From contig JAFTSN010000009.1 in the NCBI GenBank assembly GCA_017467275.1, positions 1 through 54,577 of the forward strand: a DNA stretch of 54,577 nucleotides, in the 5' to 3' direction. This stretch comes from Clostridia bacterium (lineage in GTDB: Bacteria; Bacillota; Clostridia; Christensenellales; Borkfalkiaceae). The notes beneath the pieces were generated by a model that saw nothing but the letters and a program-made list of their open reading frames with translations, was not told the DNA's origin and ran no database searches. Positions 7,789 to 16,001 of the stretch are shown one piece after another. The translations under genes were made by a program, and so were the position numbers. Positions within the stretch are counted from its first letter, which is position 1, and every line of letters begins with the position of its first letter.

Positions 7789-7817
7789 ATTATATCATAA
7801 AATCGCGGATAAGACAA
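7789..7817 (-). promoter_or_regulatory. Promoter of the dNTPase gene, giving a leaderless mRNA
   Basis: Minus strand TTGTCT (7812-7817), 17-bp spacer, TATAAT (7789-7794), then TCACTT and the ATG at 7782. The expected first transcribed base is the A of the start codon. Confidence 0.75.
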
Positions 7818-7911
7818 GGAAATGGAGGACGTATTGCCCAAAATCGCCTTTTTCATAAGGATCGCTTTTATAAGATATAAGCAATAATTTATACTGTAAG
7901 GAAAGAAACGC

Positions 7912-7940
7912 TTGACAAGAAGGAGAAATATTATTATAAT
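7912..7940 (+). promoter_or_regulatory. Promoter upstream of the Ig-domain lipoprotein gene
   Basis: Perfect consensus: TTGACA (7912-7917), 17-bp spacer, TATAAT (7935-7940). Transcription from ~7947 gives a leader of about 235 bases before the ATG at 8181. The ~400-bp gap 7783-8180 holds this promoter, the dNTPase promoter and the coding remnant described next. Confidence 0.85.
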
Positions 7941-7946
7941 GTTGCA

Positions 7947-8159
7947 TATTATCAGTGCGCAAAGCTTACGCTCTACTGTGAGGTGGAGACAAAGCCCGAG
8001 GGCTGGACGACGGTTGCGGGCGGCAAGAGCGCAGAATACGCCGCTTCGGAGCTTGTGAATATCCCCGTCGGAAAGACAATTTACGCGATTTGGAGCGCGG
8101 CTGAATCATTGAATTTATTTTTCACCGTTTTTGCTTTCGGGCGAGGACGGAATCCGTAA
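7947..8159 (+). pseudogene. Remnant of a surface-protein reading frame in the leader region
   Basis: One frame reads without interruption from about 7938 to a TAA at 8157-8159 and looks like real protein: KLTLYCEVETKPEGW, TTVAGGKSAEYAASELVNIP and VGKTIYAIWSAA, the beta-strand pattern of a domain in secreted repeat proteins. There is no start codon or ribosome binding site, and its beginning coincides with the promoter at 7912-7940. I read it as the tail of a lost surface-protein gene now acting as 5' untranslated leader of the lipoprotein gene. Confidence 0.45.
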
Positions 8160-8180
8160 AATAAAAGAAGGAGAAAAACT

Positions 8181-11100
8181 ATGAAGAAGTTTTCCAAAGT
8201 AGCAGTGGTACTGCTCATGCTCGTTGCAAGCTTTTTTGCACTTGCGGCGTGCAACAAGGTGGAATGGGTCAGCATCGATAAGAACGATATGCCCCGCGTA
8301 ACCTATGTTCAAGGTCAAGAGCTCGATCTTTCGGGCGGTGAATTGACCGTTAAGGACAGCGAGGGGACCAAAAAGATTGGGCTTGATACCAAAGGCGTCA
8401 GCGTTAAAGGCTATGATAAAGACTTGCTCGGCGAGCAGACCCTCACGATTTCCTATGAGGGAAAAAAGACGGAGCTGGAAGTCACCGTCATTCCCCGCGT
8501 TGCCGTTGAAAATTACGAAAAGAGCTATTTTGTCGGCGACGAGTTTAATAAGGGAAAGGGGCGCCTTAAGGTCGCCAAGGACGACGGCTCGGTTTATTCC
8601 ATTCAGATGAATGACGCGGCGGTCAGTATTGAGGGCTTTGATTCCTCGAGCGAGGTGAACGGGCTGAAGGTCACGGCGCGCTATAATAACGGCGTGGTGG
8701 ACTATGCGGGCACGTTTGAGGTGAATATTTATGAGATCGCAAACGTTGCTTTCGACACGAACAACACCTTTAAAACCGAGTATAAGAGTCATGACGCGGG
8801 CTTTGTTCCCAACGGCGGCTACTTTACGATCTCGGCAAACGAGTTGAGCAAAACCGTGGATCTCACCGCGGACATGGTTGAGGGCTTTGATCTGACGAAA
8901 GCGACGAAGGAGAATTCACCGCTTACGCAGGAGCTCACAATTGAATATCTCAACAAGAGCTTTAAGAAAGAAATCACGATCGTATATACGGACGTTTCCG
9001 AAATCAAGAAGAATGCGGCGAGCTTGGCGTCACTGAATTGGTCGGGCGAGACGGCGCCTGCAATCACGAAAACGCAGGGCGAGCTTGCGTATGCGACCGC
9101 GCAGCTCTATTTCGGCTTGAGCGACGCAGATAAAAAGCTTATTTCGGATGAGGAAAAGCTCAGCGTTATGCGCGCGGCAACGGAGTACGGCTATAACGAG
9201 TGGAAAGCGGATATCGACCAATATTCGGACGTTTTCGTGATCAGCGCAACGGGCGTTATGCAACTCAACAGCGATTCGACCTATGAGGATACGAAAGAGG
9301 CTGTCACAGCGCTTCAGGATACGAGTACACCCGTCTACACGTGGGGGGCGATTCTTCGCAAGATCTCCTCGGAGTTCTCCACCAAGGTTTTGGTTGGGGA
9401 AACGAAGATCGGGGATAGAATCGCGGGCGTTTATAATCCCGAGGGTTTCCCTGTTGCGCTTTCGCAGCTCGGGTATATGTGCACCCTCTATGAAAAACTG
9501 GAAAGCATCGAAGAATGGACGGCGGATACGCTCGTGAATCATAAGGCGGCGATGGACAGCGCGATCGAGTATATCCAAGAGAACAACTATAAAACGCTCG
9601 GTGTACGTTATCTTTACGACATGGTTTCCAAGTGGCGCGCGAACGACGACTACTTCGAGATTCTTTACACCTACTATTATACCACGAATAACACCGACGC
9701 CATCAACGTGATCGACGATTTACACCTGCCTGGGAAGCTGGAGGATCTGTATCAGGCGATCTTTGGTGCGATCAATTCGGCGGGATATTCCGATTCGCTG
9801 ATTTATATGATCAATTATTTCAATGCTTATGATTTAGTGTTGGAAATTATGAACGGCAGCGACGAGATGTGTAAATCTCTCTATAAAACCGCATCCATTG
9901 ACAATCTTTTCGTGAATTCCTCCACGAACGAAGCTCTTTCCGTGAGTTTGAACTACATTCTGTATTATGCGGAGACGTTAAGCGGTAACGGCGGCTACGG
10001 CTATTATTTCCGTAGCGGTATGATGCTCGGTGACGCGGAATACGATAAATTGGTGGAGAAATTCGTCTCCATTGGCAATAAGAGCAACATGGTGGACGGC
10101 TACGAGGAAAGCGTGGCTTACGGGGAGGATATGCAGGCGCTGTTCAATGCGTTTGCGGCGTTGTCTCCAGTTAAACAATACGGCTTCTTGGCTGCTATGA
10201 ACCTCAACTATCGTAGCGGCGGCTTCGACGCATTGGATTTCAGCGACGACGGAAAGGAAAAGACCACGTTCGCGCTCAAGCTTGCAGATTACTACACGGC
10301 GAATCTTTCCGACGACGGCGACAAGCTGTTTGCCGATCTGCTGTTGGCGATGGAATATTATGCCGCCCGCTTCTATTCGGATAACGAGGCCGATTCCATC
10401 GATATGTTTATCTCAAAGATGGACGCGGTCAATAGCGCCTACGGAAAAATGAGCGACGCAGACCAAGGGTTGATCGACGTATATTTCGGTGACGTGATAG
10501 CGGTGTATAACCGTTACGCGACGAAATATGCGAACTATCCCGAAGTCGAAACGACCGATTTGGGCAGCTATCAGGACGAGTTCGACGCGATTGCGTCCGC
10601 GCTTTCCAACGTTGCGGTGGCATATAATTCCATCACGCAAAACTATGCCGTGTTCACGCCTTTTTTCACCGCCTATGAGGAAGCGGAAGTGTTGGTGAAG
10701 AATTTGCTTGCGACGGCAAAAGCGGCAGGCGACACGGCAATCATCGACGCGTACTATAATCAGGACTATACGTTTGAAAGCGGCGAGGCAATCCCCTTGG
10801 ATTTCCTGCTGTACACCTATCGCGATCTGTATATCGGTCTGTTGACGAATACTTCAATCGGAGAGTATTTGACGGGCTCTGCGGTGTATCTCTACGAGTA
10901 TTATAACCAAGAGGGGCTTCAGGCGTTTATGGCAGACGCGTCCTATCTCATTTGGACGAACGTTTCCTCTAGCGATGAAGTTGAGGTCAATTTCAGTGAC
11001 ACGGAAAGAGGTTTCCGCGCCATCAATGCGTTCCGCGAGCTTGAAGAATTTGATCGGTATTTCTTCTACGTTCTCGACGCGCAGTCGGGCGGCTACTATT

Positions 11101-11405
11101 ATAGCGCGGTCGATCAATTCCTCGCTGAGGTGTTCGGCTCGACCGACGAAGCGCCGACCGCAGGATATAAAGCGGCGAAGAAGCTGATAGAGGTTGAAGA
11201 AGCATATCTTATTTATTTGAACGATACCGACGGAAAGATCGACGGTACGAACACGACCTATCTTCAGGATCTGAAAGATAAGATGGCGGCGGCGGAAACG
11301 CTCTATAGCGATCTTCTTTCCGACACGGCGGGGCTTACGATCTTCGTGACCTATTTGCAGGAGATGTACGATTATTACGCTGGAATCGTCGCGGCGCTTG
11401 AATAA
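8181..11405 (+). CDS. Large Ig-domain surface lipoprotein
   Basis: 1074 residues. Signal peptide of lipoprotein type with lipobox ALAAC (lipidated Cys24). Residues ~30-105 and ~106-185 are bacterial Ig-like (group 3 type) domains: VTYVQGQELDLSGGELTV...GEQTLTISYEGKKTELEVTV is characteristic. A third beta-sandwich follows to about 280. The remainder (~280-1074) is mainly helical, acidic and aromatic, with no catalytic motif I recognise. It is anchored on the outer face of the membrane and probably binds a polymer or another surface protein. ATG at 8181 has a strong AAGGAG. It is monocistronic, with a terminator directly behind. Localisation is secure, function unknown. Confidence 0.8.
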   Translation: MKKFSKVAVVLLMLVASFFALAACNKVEWVSIDKNDMPRVTYVQGQELDLSGGELTVKDSEGTKKIGLDTKGVSVKGYDKDLLGEQTLTISYEGKKTELEVTVIPRVAVENYEKSYFVGDEFNKGKGRLKVAKDDGSVYSIQMNDAAVSIEGFDSSSEVNGLKVTARYNNGVVDYAGTFEVNIYEIANVAFDTNNTFKTEYKSHDAGFVPNGGYFTISANELSKTVDLTADMVEGFDLTKATKENSPLTQELTIEYLNKSFKKEITIVYTDVSEIKKNAASLASLNWSGETAPAITKTQGELAYATAQLYFGLSDADKKLISDEEKLSVMRAATEYGYNEWKADIDQYSDVFVISATGVMQLNSDSTYEDTKEAVTALQDTSTPVYTWGAILRKISSEFSTKVLVGETKIGDRIAGVYNPEGFPVALSQLGYMCTLYEKLESIEEWTADTLVNHKAAMDSAIEYIQENNYKTLGVRYLYDMVSKWRANDDYFEILYTYYYTTNNTDAINVIDDLHLPGKLEDLYQAIFGAINSAGYSDSLIYMINYFNAYDLVLEIMNGSDEMCKSLYKTASIDNLFVNSSTNEALSVSLNYILYYAETLSGNGGYGYYFRSGMMLGDAEYDKLVEKFVSIGNKSNMVDGYEESVAYGEDMQALFNAFAALSPVKQYGFLAAMNLNYRSGGFDALDFSDDGKEKTTFALKLADYYTANLSDDGDKLFADLLLAMEYYAARFYSDNEADSIDMFISKMDAVNSAYGKMSDADQGLIDVYFGDVIAVYNRYATKYANYPEVETTDLGSYQDEFDAIASALSNVAVAYNSITQNYAVFTPFFTAYEEAEVLVKNLLATAKAAGDTAIIDAYYNQDYTFESGEAIPLDFLLYTYRDLYIGLLTNTSIGEYLTGSAVYLYEYYNQEGLQAFMADASYLIWTNVSSSDEVEVNFSDTERGFRAINAFRELEEFDRYFFYVLDAQSGGYYYSAVDQFLAEVFGSTDEAPTAGYKAAKKLIEVEEAYLIYLNDTDGKIDGTNTTYLQDLKDKMAAAETLYSDLLSDTAGLTIFVTYLQEMYDYYAGIVAALE

Positions 11406-11418
11406 GAGAAAAAGCCAA

Positions 11419-11447
11419 AAAAATCCCGAGCTCGTCTCGGGATTTTT
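11419..11447 (+). terminator. Terminator of the Ig-domain lipoprotein gene
   Basis: Stem AAAAATCCCGAG (11419-11430) with CTCGGGATTTTT (11436-11447), 5-nt loop, T-run. Fourteen bases after the stop codon. Confidence 0.9.
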
Positions 11448-11473
11448 GTTTGGGGAAAGTATCGGCAAGCATA

Positions 11474-11502
11474 TTGACAAGCGGCGTCTTTTGTGGTAAA
11501 AT
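11474..11502 (+). promoter_or_regulatory. Promoter of the regulator gene, giving a leaderless mRNA
   Basis: TTGACA (11474-11479), 17-bp spacer, TAAAAT (11497-11502), then ACCGAT and the ATG at 11509. The seventh base after the -10 box is the A of the start codon. Confidence 0.75.
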
Positions 11503-11508
11503 ACCGAT

Positions 11509-12624
11509 ATGGATAAAAACGAACGTAAACAAAACAGGGTCATGTGCGTTTTGGCGGGGAATCTCCGCGCCGCTAACGTTTACGTGGACGATATTTTAAG
11601 CGGACTTAGGAAAAACGCCAAAGCAAAGCGGATCGACGTTTTGATCGCTTCCTCTGTGGGCGAACTGATTGCGCTTTGTAAAAAGCACGGGGTAAAGTGT
11701 GCCGTCATCGTTTGCTATTCCAAGGCAATCGCGCTCGAGACGGTGGAAAAGCTCCAACGTGAGAAAATTCACCCGATTTTGACGTATATCAGCACGCTAG
11801 ATACGGCGTATCCATATTCCTGCGTGGTGCAGGATTACGCCTATCCCTTTTATCGGCTCCTTTGCGCAGCGATCGGGAGCGGTTCAGAGCGGATTGCGTT
11901 CGTCGGTAACAACGAGGACTCTTTTTCAGACACTGTTCGGAAAAATATACTCTTGAAAACGGCGAAGGAGCGGGGGAAACACTGTAAGGTATTTCAAAAC
12001 CGCGGCGAGCTGAGCGATTGCATTTCCGATTTTTTAACGGAAGCGGAGGATTTCGATACGATCGTTTGTGCCAACGATATCGTTGCTGTCCTTTTGGCGT
12101 CGCGTCTCGAAAACGGGGAGAAATACGAAGTGATTGGGTTTGGCGGAATGCTGATCGGCAAGAACATGTTTCCCTCTTTCTCAAGCGTATGCTCGGATTT
12201 TTACGCCGTGGGGGTAAATGTCGTCGAAACGTTTTTACTGCTGGAAAAAAAGGAACAGATCCAAAGCGTGAAAATGACGGTTGAGAGCGAGCTTTTACTC
12301 AGTGATCGGCTTGCGAAAGCGGATGGAACGATTATGTCTGAGGATAGAGCAAGACCTGCTCGGGCGAGAGCCAACGATTTTTATAAAAGTGACGAGGTGG
12401 AGGAAATCAACCGTCTGGAAAATATGCTCCTGTCGGCAGATAATCTGGATGTCATTATTTTAAAGAGTATTTTAAGGAACGAGAAGTACGCGAATATCGA
12501 GGAGGAAAATTATTTGGCGATAAACACGATTAAATACCGCCTTAATAATATGATTAAAAACGCAGGTGTAAAAAATCGGAAAGAGCTACTCGACCTTATT
12601 CGCAAATATAACCTAAAACTTTAA
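11509..12624 (+). CDS. Transcription regulator: sugar-binding-protein-like sensor with C-terminal HTH
   Basis: 371 residues. Residues ~10-260 have the two-lobe periplasmic-binding-protein pattern of LacI/GalR sensor domains: SERIAFVGNNEDSF, FDTIVCANDIVAVLLASRLE, YEVIGFGG, FSSVCSDFYAVGVNVVE. Residues ~300-371 form a helical segment ending in an HTH-like unit (NTIKYRLNNMIKNAGVKNR). This is the reverse of LacI order, where the HTH is N-terminal. There is no signal peptide, so it is cytosolic. It is followed by a terminator and by the sugar locus starting at 12846, which it probably controls. The start at 11509 is supported by the promoter position (leaderless); a later ATG at residue 12 is an alternative. 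The regulator role is inferred from domains and context. Confidence 0.68.
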   Translation: MDKNERKQNRVMCVLAGNLRAANVYVDDILSGLRKNAKAKRIDVLIASSVGELIALCKKHGVKCAVIVCYSKAIALETVEKLQREKIHPILTYISTLDTAYPYSCVVQDYAYPFYRLLCAAIGSGSERIAFVGNNEDSFSDTVRKNILLKTAKERGKHCKVFQNRGELSDCISDFLTEAEDFDTIVCANDIVAVLLASRLENGEKYEVIGFGGMLIGKNMFPSFSSVCSDFYAVGVNVVETFLLLEKKEQIQSVKMTVESELLLSDRLAKADGTIMSEDRARPARARANDFYKSDEVEEINRLENMLLSADNLDVIILKSILRNEKYANIEEENYLAINTIKYRLNNMIKNAGVKNRKELLDLIRKYNLKL

Positions 12625-12627
12625 AAG

Positions 12628-12654
12628 AAAACGGTCTTTTCAAAAGGCCGTTTT
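12628..12654 (+). terminator. Terminator of the regulator gene
   Basis: Stem AAAACGGTCTTTT (12628-12640) with AAAAGGCCGTTTT (12642-12654), followed by T and CC; it starts right after the stop codon at 12624. Confidence 0.8.
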
Positions 12655-12700
12655 TCCTTTTAAATAAAAGGCTTACAGGTCAATTTTAAAACGTGAAAAT

Positions 12701-12743
12701 CAAGCCAAAATTCGCCCGCCTTTTATGCGGAAATTTTGGCTTG
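12701..12743. promoter_or_regulatory. Long inverted repeat overlapping the promoter of the DUF5107 gene (candidate operator)
   Basis: Perfect 12-bp arms CAAGCCAAAATT (12701-12712) and AATTTTGGCTTG (12732-12743), with a smaller CCGC/GCGG pair inside. The right arm runs into the -35 box (12741-12746). The position suits a repressor site; the regulator encoded just upstream is the natural candidate. Confidence 0.5.
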
Positions 12744-12769
12744 CTTTTGCCCATAAACCGTGTTATACT
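12741..12769 (+). promoter_or_regulatory. Promoter of the DUF5107-galM genes
   Basis: TTGCTT (12741-12746), 17-bp spacer, TATACT (12764-12769). Start near 12776, about 70 bases before the ATG at 12846. Confidence 0.65.
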
Positions 12770-12845
12770 GTTTTTAGAAAAACAAAGGGATAGGCATGAT
12801 GCGTCCGGAAGCTTGAACCTGTCCTCAAAAAATATGGAGCAGATT

Positions 12846-15800
12846 ATGAAAAAATCCAAAAACTTTGAAAAGACAGCCATTCCCACCTATGAGATAGGGG
12901 AATCGGAGCCGTTGCCCATTTTCTTTGAAAAGCGGGCGAATCAAGGCGCATCGAGTAAATTTTATCCCATGTCCTACACAGACAAGATCACGGATAAAAA
13001 GACGGATAAGGAATATAAGAGCGTTGTGCTCGAAAACGAGTATGTGAAGGCGGTTGCATTGCCCGAGCTCGGCGGCAAAGTGCACAGTGTTTACGATAAG
13101 ATTGCAAATTACGATATCGTGTATCATAACCACGTGATCAAGCCTGCCATGATCGCGATTGCAGGTCCGTGGATTTCGGGCGGTATCGAATTCAATTGGC
13201 CCCTGCACCATAGACCCACCACCTATATGCCCATGGACGCAGTTATCGAGGAGAGCGAAGAGGGTAAGACGGTTTGGATGGGCGAGCTGGAGCCCTATAA
13301 TAAGACCAAAGGTATGGTCGGAATTTGCGTGGATAAGGGGCGCACGTATTTGAAAGCGAAAATCAAGCTTTTCAACACCACGCCCGTGGCGCAGCCGTTC
13401 CTTTGGTGGGCGAACACCGCCGTACAGCTGTCGGACGGCTATCAGATCGTGTTCCCGCCCGATGTTGAGCACGTGCACTATCACGACCGCAAGGGTACGC
13501 TTGCATGGCCGATCGCAAAGGGCGTTTATAATGCCGACAGACAGTATGATTTCGGTGACGGCGTAGATTTGAGTGAGCATCGCAACATTGTTGCGCCGGG
13601 CTCGTTCATGGTGCCCAAGGGCGAGTCAGACGGCGACTTTGTCGGCGGCTACGACAAAGAGGCGGAATGCGGCGTCGTGACCGTTGCAAACCACTATATC
13701 TCCCCGGGGAAAAAGCTCTGGACTTGGGCGAACAATGCGTTCGGTTATAAATGGTGTGAAAACCTCACAGACGACGGCTCGCACTATGCCGAGCTCATGT
13801 CTGGTTGCTACACCGATAACCAACCCGATTTCTCCTATATCGCGCCCTATGAGGTCAAGGAGTTTGAGCAGTATTGGTATGGCGTTCGCGGCATCGGCAG
13901 AGTCAAGAGCGCAACGATCGACGGCGCGCTCAACCTTGAGGAGAGAGAGGGAAAAACTTTCCTCGGGCTTTGCATGACGGGTAAATTCGAGAAGTGCAAA
14001 ATCACGGTTAAAAACGCTGCGGGCGAGACCGTGTTTGAGGACACGGCAACCCTTATCCCCGAAACGTCCTACATAAAGGAGCTCGACGTTCCGTTCGCAG
14101 TCGGTATGAGCGTCTGTGTCAAAGCGAGTTCGGGCAAAACGCTCGTTTCCTATAAGGTCAAGGAGCGCGGCAAGAAAGAGGCGATTCCCGCAAGAGAAGC
14201 ATCGCCCCGTCCCCAGGATATCGCGACGGTGGAGGAGCTCTATCTCCACGGTAAACACATTGTGCAGTATAAGCATTTCGCTTACGAGCCCGACGGTTAT
14301 TTCCTCGAGGGCTTGAGACGGGATCCCGACGATTCCCGTTGCAACGAGGCAATGGGCGATCTGCTCCTTTCAAGAGGTCAGTTCAAAGAAGCGCTTGCGC
14401 ATTTTGAGAGAGCGGAAAAGAGATTGGAGCTTCGTAACGCCAACCCCGAGAACACCGACGTTCTCTATAAAAAGGCATTGGCAGAGCGTTGGTTGGGGCT
14501 CGACGAGGCGGCTTATCGCGATTTCTATTGGTCAAGCTGGTCGCATGCGAACAAGAGCGCAGCGTTCTATGCTTTGGCAGGTATTTCCTCGAAGAAAGGG
14601 GACAAAGAAACGGCTGTGAGCGAGCTTTTGACCTGTCTTGAGACCAACACCAAGAACCTCTGGGCGAAATACATGCTCTTCGAGCTTACGGGCGACAAGA
14701 AATGGTATGAGGAAATCGAGTCGGAGGACGCGCTTTTCAACGAGTATAAAGAAAAGGAAGCGCAGGCGGTCTCCTTTGCAAACGAGCTTATTCGTTTCGG
14801 TCTGTATGAGCGGGCGTTCGAGATTCTCGAGAATGCGGAAAGCACGGTCAAGACGGAGTACTATAAAGCGTATTTGTATCATATTCTCGGCAACGGAGAA
14901 AAGGCGAAAGCAGCGATTGAAAAGGGCGATAATTATTCGTGGGAGCACAACAATTTCAACCTCCTCGAAGATATCGCCGTGCTCGAATTCGTAGGCACAC
15001 CCATGGCGCATTACTATCTTGGCAGTCTCTACTATGATAAGACGGTCTATGAGGTGGCGGCATCGTATTGGGAAAAATGCCTTGAAAAGATCGAGTTTGC
15101 GCCCGCGATGCGCTGTCTTGCGATTGCGTACTACGATCACGTCGGCAAAGGCGAAAAGAGTGAGAAACTGCTTAGACGTGCCTTCGAGCTTATGCCCGAA
15201 TCCGACCGCATCTTGTATGAGTGCGTTCAGCTCAATAAGGCGCTCAATAAGCCGATTGCAGAGCGGCGCGCGTTTATCGAAGCGCATATGTCGGTTGCCG
15301 TCAAACGCGATGACTGTATCCTTGAATACGCACAGCTCCTGTTTGCAATGAACGAGTACGAGGAAGCGAAAAAACAGATTTTCGAGCACCGTTTCCACAC
15401 CTATGAGGGCGGCGAGGGAAATCTTACCTCCTATCACGCATGGTTGCATAAGTTTATCGCGGACGGGCTCACGAAAGCGGGTCGCTACGAAGAAGCGGAA
15501 AAGACCTATTTGGACGGTCTTGTGTTCCCCAAGAGCTACGGCGAAGAAAAGAGCGTCTACGTCAACGACGCGCCCGTGTATCACGGTCTTGTCAAGCTCT
15601 GTGCATTGACGGGCAAGGATAGCTCTGAGTACTTACAGGCAGGCTGTCACACCCTCGGCGCACCGTCCGTGCAGTCTTATTATCAGATTCTCAACCTGCG
15701 TATTGCGGGGAGAAATCAAGAGGCGGACGAGTTGACGGAAAAGCTGTTTGCGATAGCGGATAATCAATGGGAAAACCGCGATCTGCCGTCCTATTTCGGC

Positions 15801-16001
15801 GTGGGCGCACCCGTGTATATGCCGTTCATGTATGAGATCGTCAAGTTTAATACGATCAAATCCTTGCAGACGCGCGGCTTTGCTCATCTTGCAAAAGGCG
15901 AAACGGAGAACGCAAAGGAATGTCTCGAAAAGCTCAACGGGCTGAATCAGGGCGACTTTGTGACCGTTCTTTTAGGAAAAGCGATCGATGAAATTTCTTA
16001 A
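12846..16001 (+). CDS. DUF5107 domain / TPR-repeat protein of sugar metabolism
   Basis: 1051 residues from the ATG at 12846, chosen because GGAG lies 6 bases upstream; an ATG at 12834 and an open frame back to 12693 are less likely. Residues ~10-330 form a beta-rich domain that matches DUF5107 (EYVKAVALPELGGKVHSVYDK, WISGGIEFNWPLHHRPTTYMP, FLWWANTAVQLSDGYQIVFPP), a fold resembling the galactose mutarotase superfamily. The rest is TPR-like helical repeats (DVLYKKALAERWLGLDEAAY, HYYLGSLYYDKTVYEVAASY). There is no signal peptide, so it is cytosolic. The 3' end overlaps the aldose epimerase gene by 14 bp. Proteins of this build sit in polysaccharide utilisation loci; whether it is an enzyme or a sugar-sensing scaffold is not visible here. 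Confidence 0.8.
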   Translation: MKKSKNFEKTAIPTYEIGESEPLPIFFEKRANQGASSKFYPMSYTDKITDKKTDKEYKSVVLENEYVKAVALPELGGKVHSVYDKIANYDIVYHNHVIKPAMIAIAGPWISGGIEFNWPLHHRPTTYMPMDAVIEESEEGKTVWMGELEPYNKTKGMVGICVDKGRTYLKAKIKLFNTTPVAQPFLWWANTAVQLSDGYQIVFPPDVEHVHYHDRKGTLAWPIAKGVYNADRQYDFGDGVDLSEHRNIVAPGSFMVPKGESDGDFVGGYDKEAECGVVTVANHYISPGKKLWTWANNAFGYKWCENLTDDGSHYAELMSGCYTDNQPDFSYIAPYEVKEFEQYWYGVRGIGRVKSATIDGALNLEEREGKTFLGLCMTGKFEKCKITVKNAAGETVFEDTATLIPETSYIKELDVPFAVGMSVCVKASSGKTLVSYKVKERGKKEAIPAREASPRPQDIATVEELYLHGKHIVQYKHFAYEPDGYFLEGLRRDPDDSRCNEAMGDLLLSRGQFKEALAHFERAEKRLELRNANPENTDVLYKKALAERWLGLDEAAYRDFYWSSWSHANKSAAFYALAGISSKKGDKETAVSELLTCLETNTKNLWAKYMLFELTGDKKWYEEIESEDALFNEYKEKEAQAVSFANELIRFGLYERAFEILENAESTVKTEYYKAYLYHILGNGEKAKAAIEKGDNYSWEHNNFNLLEDIAVLEFVGTPMAHYYLGSLYYDKTVYEVAASYWEKCLEKIEFAPAMRCLAIAYYDHVGKGEKSEKLLRRAFELMPESDRILYECVQLNKALNKPIAERRAFIEAHMSVAVKRDDCILEYAQLLFAMNEYEEAKKQIFEHRFHTYEGGEGNLTSYHAWLHKFIADGLTKAGRYEEAEKTYLDGLVFPKSYGEEKSVYVNDAPVYHGLVKLCALTGKDSSEYLQAGCHTLGAPSVQSYYQILNLRIAGRNQEADELTEKLFAIADNQWENRDLPSYFGVGAPVYMPFMYEIVKFNTIKSLQTRGFAHLAKGETENAKECLEKLNGLNQGDFVTVLLGKAIDEIS

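Noticed and set aside
14532-15584. 350-codon open frame opposite the DUF5107/TPR gene
   Set aside because: Same reason: shadow of the sense-strand codon usage, no start signals, no recognisable protein pattern.
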